From: Trachelipus rathkii
Lineage: Eukaryota > Arthropoda > Malacostraca > Isopoda > Trachelipodidae
Direction of reading: 5' to 3'
NCBI GenBank assembly: GCA_015478945.1
Contig: JABUQX010004465.1
Location: forward strand, 5,001 to 69,000
DNA length: 64,000 bases
Shown: piece after piece, positions 12,020 to 22,291 of the stretch
Layout: every line of letters begins with the position of its first letter
How positions within the stretch are numbered: the stretch's first letter is position 1
Made by a program: the position numbers and the translations under genes
Notes under the pieces: generated by a model
What the model was told of the DNA's origin: nothing
The model's input: the letters and a program-made list of their open reading frames with translations, nothing else
Databases searched by the model: none

Positions 12020-12070
<51 letters not shown>

Positions 12071-12081
12071 ATATATATATT

Positions 12082-12127
<46 letters not shown>
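11626..12127. repeat. (AT)n microsatellite at left edge of element C
   Basis: About 500 bases of AT/TTA repeats. Element C begins directly in it, and the same type of sequence resumes at 24255 beyond the other end of C, as expected if C inserted into a single tract. Confidence 0.95.
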
Positions 12128-12130
<3 letters not shown>

Positions 12131-14000
12131 ATATATATAACGGGAGAATAGCATTTAAAATAATAGCTTTTACCTCCCTAAAATATTTAAGACAGTCAAT
12201 GATCAAGAATAATATATAAAAGTACAAAAGTTAGATAAACACACCTTGTACGTCAAAAAGAGGCAAATAGTTCGTATCTCGTCGTATTTTGGTGATGTCA
12301 ATAAGAATTTCCAATTAGAGGATGAAAGCTTTCGCTAACCCCAGGGAAGATGAGGTGGACCCCGCTCTTCCTATCTACCAGCAGTGCTTTCCAATGGATT
12401 GTGTCTGCGTTTGTTGCGTAAACACTTATTTAACACTTACGAACGAGTTTCATTAGATTAAGTTACTTTAAATAGATAATTAGAAAATTAATCGGTTAAA
12501 TTAAAAGTGTGTATCTGTTATATTTTATTGAAAGAAATATAGCCGGATAACTTTTAAGGATAAATAATAACTGATAACACTGTGCAATTGAGTGATACGA
12601 AATATTAAATAGATGTTTATTTGTCTGACACGTAATCGGTCAGAATTACGACGATAACTGGTTCGATATAAATACGAAGAAAATCAAAAACCGAGTGGAA
12701 ATAAAAGTAAGTAATATTTCAAAGTAGTTCTGATAATAATATATTAATTTAATGTAGAATTAATAATATGATTTCTCCTTCTCTGTTTCAGAATTCAACA
12801 ACTGTTTGGACTGGTTATGAAAAACCAAAAGTACAAATAAAGATAAGATTTTTCTAACAAGGAAGCTTTCAGGATGACCAAGATTTTCCTTTGTCAAAAA
12901 GGTAAGTTTATAAAATATGTAGAATGTCGAGTCAGTATATTCTAATAAGGATTAGTCTTCTTTAGTAGAGTAGATCTTCTATCAACACAGTGGTGTCTTC
13001 TATATGATCTGGTAGTTATACTTGTAGATTACTTTTAAGTTCTATATAGATGTTCACGATCTCTATTCTCTTTTAGGCTATGTCTCGTAACTGGGTATGA
13101 AGAATGAAAAAACAGGGCAGGGACATCAACTTATTATCATTCAGCTGTTGTGGCTCTGGACCAGAGAATTCAAAATCAAGCAGGAAATTAACACAAGCCA
13201 GAAGCAAAAAGCCGGAAGCAAAATTAAGCCAAAAGCAGCCGGTAACAAAAATCAGCCGAAAAGCAAAACCAGCCAAAAAATAAAACCCTAAAAAAAATAA
13301 ATAATGTAAGTCTTTTATATTTATTTACCCACAAAATTAAAGATATAAAAAGTAATTAAAGAATACACTAACCCTATCAATTGACGTTAAGCAATTTCAA
13401 TGAGAGGCTTTAACTACTCCACTTTTTCGGCATGTGACTTCCTATCTGCACTATTTCTAACTGTCCCTTTCAACACTCAAACATGAATGCCTGCGAATAA
13501 TATTATAATTATAGAACTCTTAATTTATGTCAGCTGCTTCTTTTAACATTACATTATTATGGCATCTTAAACTAATATATGAATTTACTACGAATTGAAA
13601 ACTTAAATACTTTACAATGACATTAATCAATTCATATCTTAAATGAAGTATGGAAGTATTGTAAAATGGGAACGAAACCCACCTTGAGAATAACAATCAA
13701 CAGCTTGAATTATTTATAGTTCATCAATCGGTGAAGAAATTCCACAGTCTTTCCACGTTATAAATATACTAATTTCCCTAACTTTAACGTTGATGAAATC
13801 AGTGAAAAACTAAAAACTAAACTTAAAGAAACTATTAATATTCATTTATTACTTCCACAAAACTTTCTGAAATCATAAAAAGAATTAATCTGATGCCTAT
13901 TTTTTAAGGTTTTTAATAGATGAAGTATAGCTGAATAATATTTCATTTGGTTACTTGTTGTGTTACAGGGACAAGTGAGTGGACGACGATCCCCCTTACA
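12128..14000 (-). repeat. Element C 3' LTR (left copy)
   Basis: Nearly identical over long stretches to 22292-24254. Landmarks are the CGGGAG start near 12139, ACAGTCAATGATCAAGAATA near 12192, and the end at the minus-strand TGTAAGGGGGATCG (plus 13987-14000). The polypurine tract abuts its right end. The AT-rich outer edge merges with microsatellite, so the left boundary is uncertain by several bases. The region 13300-13840 is more diverged from its partner than the rest. Confidence 0.92.
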
Positions 14001-14009
14001 TCCCCCCCT
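14001..14009 (-). other. Element C polypurine tract
   Basis: On the minus strand CAGGGGGGGA immediately precedes the LTR start TGTAAGG. A purine run here primes plus-strand cDNA synthesis in LTR elements. A second G-run lies at 14032-14039. Confidence 0.8.
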
Positions 14010-14375
14010 GCTAAGTTTAAACCCCCCCCATAACAACACACATTTTTGTACTGTGTACTTAAATGATGAAAACCAAGCAGGAAGGTATTACAGAAGGGTG
14101 ATCATCGTCTCTAACTAATTTTAGACGAACCATCATCACTAATATATTAATAGGGCGGTCATCATTGATAACCCCTTATCTTTTCTGTTTTATATACATT
14201 TTATATACAAGCATTTTGATTAAAGTAAATTATTTTTAAACTTTTTCTTATTTCCAAGTATTTCAAGAGGTCATAATTGACAAGTTTATTAAATAATTTT
14301 ATTTACATAAGAGATTCTTAGAATAAGGTACAGATTGAATTTAATTTTTTTAGTATATCAGTAATGACAAGTTAG
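14010..14375. other. Element C 3' untranslated stretch
   Basis: AT-rich sequence between the polypurine tract and the SGNH-like ORF. No gene is seen. Confidence 0.55.
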
Positions 14376-15693
14376 TTATGAGTTATGGACCAATTTGTCC
14401 TCGTCCTCAATAATTTTAAACCATTTTTTCATGTTAGTTTGACGTTGTTCCCAGGACAACCTCTCCCATTGCATAGTACGCATAACATTGCGCACAGCTC
14501 GCCTCTGTATAAAATCAACATCAGCTTCTGGTACATCCACACTGGACTGAAGGGCATATTTTCCATATGTGGTGGTAGTATCCGACGTACCAGGAAAAGA
14601 TGAAGCACCATAGGATAACCATGATTGGTTACCATAAGCTGCATTATTGCCACATGATTGATTTGGAACTGCTTGTGGTGGAGGCACATAAGGTGTCTGC
14701 GTCTCATAAGCATAGTTAGAATAGTTATACTGATCATGCCCTGAAGGTGACATATAAGTATTCGAGGATGAAGTCCAATTTGGTTCTAAAGTCTTATCAA
14801 ATTTCGGAGCATAACTAGATGTAGATGGCTGGGAATAATCATGATAACCCCCATATGAATTTTTTATTTTTCCATGAATTAGCACTTGAACGCGGTAGGC
14901 GTTCATACTTCTGGTTGCGTGAAAATGATAAAATAGGTCTAGGTTTATGGATAGTCGGTTGTACCGGAACAAAGCACTCTCTGTATCTACCCAATAAGGC
15001 ATCTAGGAATAATTTGTTGGGATGAAGCCCATCCTGAAGTAAAGGAGATTTTAATGTATCGCATAATTGACGATAATAGTTATTGTGAGGAGTATTTTTA
15101 TCAGACCCACTATTATTTTTTTAACCCATAATGATAATTCATATGATTTGTTTATTTGGCCAAGTATAATGAACAGAAGTTAATGACTCAAACTGATTGA
15201 AACTTTCAACTGAATGCTCCTGCAACTTCTTAGGATCCAATTCGGGATCATCTATCCCATAGTCTGCGAATGAATTTCCCCATTATTTAATTATTCGCTT
15301 TTTATTAAAAATATAAAGGTCTTGAATGGGAAGTATTATTAAATAAACTTTAGTTTGGGAATTGATTTTAGCTACGATTCCAGTAATTTCCATCATGATA
15401 GACGGAATGTTCTCAATGGTAAATGTTAGATTCGGTATCAAAACCGTCACCTTTTTTCCATCGTTATTGATGATCTCCTTTTTGGTCCAGGCCATTGTCG
15501 TTAGGGCCCAGACAATTATATTACTTACATCAGCTGTCATAAGCTCCTTTATCCTGTCCACACATTCGGCCAATATACGACCAGGGTTGTAATCAACTCT
15601 GGTGTTTATCTGGTATTTACGAGTCAAATATTTTTTTTCATCTCTAAATAACTTGACTTCAGATGATCCCACAGTCAAGAGCAATGATAGCAT
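14376..15693 (-). pseudogene. SGNH-hydrolase-like ORF of element C with Tyr/Ser-rich tail
   Basis: The frame from 15693 begins MLSLLLTVGSSEVKLF, where GSS could be the block I Ser motif of SGNH/GDSL esterases. Two hydrophobic strands follow (NIIVWAL, KVYLIILPI). The same frame, through three stops (15283 and near 15150-15125), reaches DGLHPNKLFLDALLG at about 15033-14990, a good match to block V (DxxH). The block III G-x-N-D is not evident. A frame change then gives a 208-codon tail rich in Tyr, Ser and Pro, ending in a basic helical segment (WEQRQTNMKKWFKII). It occupies the 3' slot where some LTR elements keep env or captured genes. No signal peptide is convincing. It is broken here, so any activity is inferred for an ancestor. 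Confidence 0.5.
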
Positions 15694-17022
15694 CTTTGTT
15701 AATTCAGCGTTTGATGTACTTCGCTAGTTCCAGTTGGTATTAAGAAGTTATCTTCCTTAATGTTCCACCAACAATGACTCAGCCTAAAAAGAAATAATAA
15801 TATTTTTGGATAAATAGCACTTGGCAGAACAACTTCATTCACTCTCCACATTCGATTTGGATTATTCTGCTAGTCTTTTTTATTAGTTAACGAAATAAAA
15901 TAGAAAAAGAGAAGAAAAAGAAACTGTGTAGGTGATTTATGTTATTATAATAATTTCTACTTAAATTAGATTAGCATAGCCGTCCGTAGAATTAAAGTTT
16001 GATTTCCCTTTTTAGCTAGTAAGCTAAAGGTGACTCTATTGCTCGCTTCCTTGCAATCCCAATTGAGCTAATATATCAGTTCTTAATGTCATTGGCGCTA
16101 ATATAGCAATCTCTCCAATGTCAATAACTCAATCAAGAATTCCAACAGTATATATGTATTGATATACCTACACATATATAGTGTTGGTCCATTGAGTGGT
16201 AATATAATGTAATTATTATACTCCACAATTATATATATATATTAATTATTAATAAATAATAAATAATAAAGGAGGATATTTGTTATGAACAATCGTTGTG
16301 ATTATTCATAACTCATATCCCAAACCGTTTAATAAGAAGTTTCTATTTGATGTCACATTTTCTCCTTGAGGCTGTTCCTACGTGAGCATCGTGAATGGAT
16401 GCACCATTTGTATCATCTGTCTTATTTAGTTGCATCAACATCCTTTGGCATCTAACCTAAATAAAACTGGGAAGACTGGATAGAAAATTATGGTTAAACA
16501 TAAACATTATTATGAAATACTGAATTGAAAATCAATATTGTACTATCACAACATCATTTATTTTTGAATTAAAACAAAAATAAATATGTTCTGACATTCT
16601 GATGATATGACGAATGACGACGACAACGACGAATTTTTCTTTTTTGAGTTTGTGTGTACAGGTTCATAAATTCTTTTTTTTCGGGTCCTGGTGTACAGGT
16701 TTATAAAAATATATATACTTTTTTTTTTTCGAAGCGAGTCCTCGTACATTAATGACGACTTTACATTGTTCATCGTTAATAACCTTTCAAAGGAATGAAA
16801 AACAATGCACATGCCCAATAAATAATCCCTTCCCAATTTATTAATAAACTGAGAAAGATAAAACTTTCGATTATTAATTTGTCATAACATAATTGTCCAT
16901 ATTTACAAACAACATCATTGTTGTTCAAGTATTTAATGTATACTAACACCAATCCTAGATTATTACCAATGTATTAATATAACGTAACCTCATTTCCATT
17001 AATATCAGGAAAATAGTTATTT
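15694..17022. other. Noncoding gap in element C where integrase is expected
   Basis: No integrase zinc finger, DDE core or other domain is recognisable in any frame. It contains a strong inverted repeat at 16124-16196 and short AT runs. The minus-strand ORF 16558-16836 is Lys/Ser-rich and unlike any pol domain. This may be a deletion, an intron-like spacer or insertion debris. Confidence 0.6.
16124..16196. repeat. Imperfect palindrome
   Basis: CCAACAGTATATATGTAT pairs with ATACACATATATAGTGTTGG-like sequence across a ~9-nt loop. Farther out ACTCAAT pairs with ATTGAGT. This makes a hairpin of about 70 nt in an otherwise featureless gap, possibly a small MITE-like insertion or an RNA structure. 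Confidence 0.7.
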
Positions 17023-17400
17023 TTATTCATTTTCACTGAGCTCATATACCATGGGCATGAGGTAGTTATAATGTACCCCACTCAAGCATTTCAAACAACA
17101 AGGTTCATTTTTAAATTGATCACCATAAATGATAGGTTTATCACTATTGTAATAAACATGAACAGGGGTCTTAAAATGTTCAGTAAAGGAGGTAATTATC
17201 TCTGGAATCGGCATTTGCCCAGGAATACCCAATAACCTAAGCTTCTTTTGAATTAGTTTCCCTTGCAATTGATATTTATGGGGATGTTTTCTTAATTCGT
17301 CTGCCATACTCTTACGAAGTTCCAGATGCCTATCCATTGTTGAATATTGAAACATTGATAAACGTTTATATAAAGAATCGCCACCCCCCGGAATTTCAAT
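17023..17400 (-). pseudogene. Element C OTU-like domain (catalytic Cys replaced by Ser)
   Basis: Following RNase H in the same open frame: EIPGGGDSLYKRLS, then HLELRKSMADELRKHPHKY, a PxxEIITSFTEHFKTPVHVYY strand-helix-strand, and SGVHYNYL. This matches the OTU layout: nucleophile block, LRxxV helix, interaction region, and the HY block with the catalytic His (codon at 17071-17073). The nucleophile position is Ser (17374-17376), and the usual Asp two residues before Asn-Cys is Gly. OTU proteases normally cleave ubiquitin chains. Here catalysis is doubtful and the role is unknown. The frame ends with a stop soon after the HY block. Confidence 0.7.
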
Positions 17401-17830
17401 AAGAAAATAACCAGCAGGTATGAATTCTAAAGTATTTAGATTATAATTATCTGTAGTCTGATCTAACCCTTCATTTACAGGAGAGCGAGAAAGAGCATCC
17501 ACGACCACATTCTTTGTACCCGAGATATGATGTATATCAAAATCAAATTCGTTCAGTTCTTCCATGGTTCTATCCAATTGCCCATCTATAAGACTCATAT
17601 TCAGCAAGTAAATTAAAGGCATATGGTCGGTAAAATTAACAAACTTAACCCCACGAAGAAACGGTCTCAACGACTTTACTGCCCATCTTAACGCAGTTAA
17701 CTATTTATCTATTACACCATAATTTTTCTGGGCACTTTTAAATGTCATTGAGATAAATGCTATGGGTTTCCGTTCATCATTTTGAATTTGGGATAGACAC
17801 GCACCAGCCCCAATGTCTGATGCATCAACA
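17401..17830 (-). pseudogene. Element C RNase H
   Basis: Gypsy RNase H. Blocks are ELHVDASDIGAGACL (Asp), the region YGVIDK-stop-LTALRWAV, where the usual Glu codon of TEREL-type motifs appears as TAG at about 17701, FTDHMPLIYL (Asp), and GTKNVVVDALSR. Apart from that stop the frame is open from RT through to the OTU-like domain. Loss of the Glu codon breaks both the active site and the frame. Confidence 0.9.
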
Positions 17831-19272
17831 TGCAATTCCATGGGCGATACTTCCGGAGTATAGTCAGGGAACCCTAAAACACAAGGGTTTACCAATGCCT
17901 TCTTTAATTTTTCGAAAGCGCTTTGACATTCTTGTGTCCATTGGATGTTTTTACTGCCAGTTTGGCAGGACAAAGGCTTACTAATTTGTAAACAATTAGG
18001 GATATGTCTTCTATAAAAATTGATCATGCCCAAAAACTGACGTAGATATTTTACAGTGGTCGGGATGGGAAATTCCAATGCTCCCTTAACATTTTTCTCA
18101 AGCGGAAGTATCCCGTTTTGGGAAATTCGATGACCCAAGAACTCGACTTCAGTACGACAAAGTCGGGTTTTACTGGCCTTTAATTTATACCCATTAGTTT
18201 CTAAAGCAGAAAGAACCTGATCCAAGGTAACTAAATGTTCCTCAATTGTTTTACTAAGAATGATAATATCATCCAAGTAAACCATCACCCTAGACCAGGA
18301 TAGCCCCGCTAAAGCGAGCATCATGCCACGTTGAAAAGTGGCAGGACCATTTTTTACTCCAAAGGGCATTTTTAAGTATTCATATTGTGCGAATGGGGTC
18401 GAAAAAGCGGGTTTTTCCACACTTTCAGGTTCCATTGAGACCTGATAATAACCCCGAACCAAATCTATAGTGGAAAAGTAATGATTTCCATGCATATTAA
18501 AGATCATATCTTTAAGGTTTGGCAATGGAAATGAGTCAGTCTTGGTAACTTTATTGAGCTTGCGATAATCAATACATAGTCGCAATTTCCCGTCAGGTTT
18601 TCTAACCGGCACCACGGGTGCGGAATAAGGGGATCTACTGGGTCGAATAATATCTTGTTCCAGTAACTCCCGGCACTGCTGTTCGATATCCTGGGCAAGA
18701 GGTCCCTGAAATCTACGAACCGGCAATCTAACGGGTCTTGAGCTCTCTACTTCAATGCTATGTGTGACATTTGTAGCCACCCCTACATCATGATCACCAA
18801 AGCTCAATGCTTTTTGGTGTCTCAACAAAACCTCTATAAGATCTTGTTTTTGCTGAGAGCTAATAGGTAACTCCTCTATTAAAAAATCTTCCCTTACTTT
18901 GTTAGGTGTCCAAACATCCCTTTCTGATGAAAGCTCTATGGAAACAGGGTCTACTGTATTAATCCTAGGGGAAAGACATTGTTCCTCTTGCAATGGCAAT
19001 AAAGTCCCCAAAATCATACCCTTCCTAAGATATTGAGGTTTTTGAAAAGGGTTCATAACAGCAATCCTCCCTTGAGAAGTTAAATCTAACAACCCTGGTA
19101 CAGGAATAAGTTTCCCTGAGGAATTCCCCTGAATCCCCACCAATGATAAAGGTATGTCTGACTTCCCTTTAACTTCCACCAATTTACAAGAAAGAGGGGG
19201 AACATTCACTGAATGAACATTTATACATTTATAAAATGGCATTGAATTACTTTCATCCTTGGTAATAAACAA
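17831..19272 (-). pseudogene. Element C reverse transcriptase
   Basis: A long open frame with complete Gypsy RT: APVVPVRKPDGKLRLCIDYRK (shown in parts), FSTIDLVRGYYQV with the first catalytic Asp, MPFGVKNGPATFQRGM, MVYLDDIIILS with YLDD, VEFLGHRIS and LRQFLGMINFYRRH. All catalytic residues are present. The upstream 150 residues form the protease-to-RT linker. The frame continues into RNase H until the stop at 17701. This is the best preserved part of element C. It closely resembles the RT of element D. Confidence 0.95.
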
Positions 19273-19353
19273 GACTATCTAAAATAGATAGTGAAAGGTT
19301 AAATTCAGTAAAGAGATTCAATAATAGAACTTAATCCAATACTAAAAATAGTA

Positions 19354-19735
19354 CTATATTATGTACTGAAGCACTAAAAAGATAATCGGTTTGGTGACAA
19401 ACTCATTATCGGGAAAGTATAACGGAGTTTCTATATAAGTATCTATGGGGACTGAGTGATCACGGATTAACCCTCTCAAAGCATTAATCCCAATCTCTAT
19501 GGATGGTCGTAATGGAACATGTCCTAATTGGTCATTAACCAACCCTACATTTATCAAACTTATCCCGGCCCCATTATCAATCATACAGGCAAAGAGCCCA
19601 AAACTACGGGGTTTAAAAGACACCGTTATTATTAACGGATCAACAGAAGGATTATTACAATTTACCTGCACAGTGCAGGCACTATTATTGTTTGATTATA
19701 TGTTTTCATCAACTTTACCTTTAAGTATTTTCTCT
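19354..19735 (-). pseudogene. Element C aspartic protease fragment
   Basis: The active-site block reads FACMIDNGAGISLI, with D-N-G instead of D-T/S-G. The upstream strand PLIITVSFKPRSFG is typical. The second half (usually GxDxL) is not intact: the frame ends at 19354 without it, and a gap separates it from RT. Position between gag and RT is normal. Thr to Asn would be unusual for an active retropepsin. Confidence 0.7.
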
Positions 19736-19859
19736 TCCTCCACCGGACAGTTTTTCAATTAACTTTCATTTGCAATGGAGCCCTTTACCGTATTACTCTC
19801 CACCAGAGGGCTCAGTTCCAGGGAGACCATGGGTTTAACGGTAACTCAGAATTATCTCC

Positions 19860-22084
19860 CTCACATCTTTCCTCGTACTCATCCCTGGTGGACGACCTGG
19901 AATTAGGCGATTTTGATCTTAAAGGAGGTGACCTCGACCAATTCCGATTATGATACGTTGATTTATGTTGTACATGTTTCACTTCACTAGTGAGGTGTTC
20001 TATAGGACCACGGGATCTCGATCCACCACCAGTCCCGTTATAACCAGGAGAATCCTTTTGGTCACATCTAATACCAGAATGTGGCCCTTTACAAAAAGGT
20101 CATATCATTGGACTACGCTTAGGAAGTGAAGGTGACGAATTATGTGAACGACAATCCGCCCTTCGGTGACCCTTCTTTTTGCAGTAACTACAAATTCCCA
20201 AATATTTGTAACACTGCTCCATCGCAGATAATTCTTTTTCTATATTTATTACTTTCATGAGAGTCACCTCTCTTTTCGTAAGTAGAGTTTCGTTCCTTTA
20301 ATGAAACCTGTTTCTGTGTTGGATCACGTTGATTGTCTCGGTAGTATCTACTACCAGACTGTTTATCCTGGTTTTCAGGACTTGTCTTATTATTATGATT
20401 AACATGGTTTCCATTTCTCTCCCTAAAAGGAGCATTTTTCTGCGGGGGACTACGTTGGTTGTCGCGATAATACAAACTACCTGAAGGTCTTTCATTTGAT
20501 CTATGAATCTCGAAATCTTTCTGCTTATTGGAACTCTTGTTTCTATTATTACCATTATTGGTATTGCCACGGTTTTGTAAAACATCAGTCCACCGCGGGT
20601 AAACAGTGTTAATTTGTACCACTGAATCAGTGGTCTCATTTAAAACATCATTGTTTATGTCATATTTCGAGTTTTTCCTACTTCCCTCTAAATGAGATGA
20701 TGATTGAGAGATAGAGTGCGGGTATTCAGTATTTTCAGTTTCAAGTGAGTCAGCGAACCCTACTATCGTATACCAAGGAGTGCGGCCTACTCCGTCTAAA
20801 TCCTGCATTTTAATATATTCCCTCACGCTTTTCTCAATGTATGGAGGAAGACTGCACAGGAATGCAGTTCGCAACGAGTCGTGTTCCCTCATATCTAATC
20901 CCCTATAAGCTCTCCTAGCTAACCGTTCCAACCTTATAGCATACATGCGAATGCTCTCCCCACGCTTTCGATGAAAGGCGTGGTAGGCCTGTAAACGGTA
21001 CTCATCTTTCAGCTTCTCCTCGTCCTCATACCACCTAATTAGTGTATCACGGACAGAAAAGTAGTCCCTATCCTCTTTAATTAATAATCTATATAAATCT
21101 AAAAAACTTCCTTCCAGTTGCCTACCCAACAACCTCAGCCACTGATGTGGTGCGTTGTGGTATTGAAGTTTACAATATGATTCAAAGTCCCCTAAATATA
21201 CTAAAAGATCCTGCTCAGCCTCATATTTATATTTCCCAGGATCAACGACCTTCAATCGCTGAGAATTTTTTAATAATTGGGCCAACATCGAAATAGCTTC
21301 AGTCAACATATCAATTTGTTGTTTAATTTCCTGGCCGCATATAAGGAATTATTATCATCATTAGGATCAGTTTCATGAAAAGATGTCCGAAATTGAGGCT
21401 GTAGTGAGGTCATTTGTTGAGGCTGTGTAAGATGACTATACTTAGCCTGGTCATTATTATGTTGAGGATTAATATCCGACGAGGCCATTAAAGGCACCTG
21501 CGTCGATTTATAAGGCCTTCTTTCCTCTCTAAGAAGGTCAGAATATTTATTTACATCATCTTCGTGGTCTTCGTAATCGAGACCCGAACTCAAAACGTCA
21601 CCCGGATAAAACCGAAGTTGCTTATACTTACTTTTAACCTGTTTATCCAGGTTATGTGATGACTGATCCTGCTTTACAGAGCTAGTATTACCTTTATGAG
21701 TAAAAGGTTTTTTGGGCTGTACCTGATCAACAGCATCTTTTCCTATTAGGTTGGCTTTAACAAGTTTATCATTTAATACTTGTCTATCTTTCGTTAGCCA
21801 GTCTTTCAAATCAGTTACAGCAGCAAAAGGCAAGACTTCATCTCTACCCACCTGTATCTGTGTATCATCATCATCATATATATCTTCTCCCTCTGCGTAC
21901 ATGCCAGGATCAGAATTGCGTCTTTTTAACGCATACTGATCCCGCATATAGGATACCAGTGCTGGGGCTTTGGATGTTGCAAGACCATTCGATTGCTTTG
22001 TGAATTTATCATAATTGTATCGGTTTCCTATGATTTATCAGACCTTTTTGGTCTAACAGAAGTCGAGGAAGAAGCTTGAGCCAT
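19860..22084 (-). pseudogene. Element C Gag with one CCHC knuckle
   Basis: The likely start is ATG at 22084 (MAQASSSTSVRPKR), with a stop after 18 codons. A shifted frame continues through 21947-21303 (acidic and polar) and then 21309-20188. The latter carries the capsid core: YLGDFESYCKLQYHNAP, WLRLLGRQLEGSFLDLY, HAFHRKRGESIRMYAIRLERLA. A final frame change reaches CSYCKKKGHRRADC (plus 20151-20192), a perfect CX2CX4HX4C nucleocapsid knuckle, followed by a Ser/Arg-rich tail. Three frame changes make this copy inactive. Confidence 0.88.
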
Positions 22085-22265
22085 ATTTTACGTGTTATGT
22101 GTATAAGAAAGCAAGAAAAATAATAGAACAAAGAATGGAAATAGAAGTATGAATCTTCTATTGAATCGATCCAGTCAAAATTAGAACAAAATAGTGTAAA
22201 ATCGCTGTGAAGATTCAGGTGAATGATTTCACAATCAGACGCGCTACTGGCAACAGGAACACGAG

Positions 22266-22283
22266 GTCCCTGTTCGGGCGCCA
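22266..22283 (-). other. Element C primer binding site, tRNA-Lys type
   Basis: On the minus strand TGGCGCCCGAACAGGGAC, the 18-nt complement of the 3' end of tRNA-Lys(UUU) known from lentiviruses and some Gypsy elements. It lies 8 nt inside the 5' LTR end, as expected. Confidence 0.95.
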
Positions 22284-22291
22284 GTTAAAAG

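Noticed and set aside
13097..13291. ORFs of ~65 codons in both LTRs of element C (also 23257-23457)
   Set aside because: They lie wholly within LTRs, are not conserved in frame between the two copies and have low-complexity Lys/Gln content.
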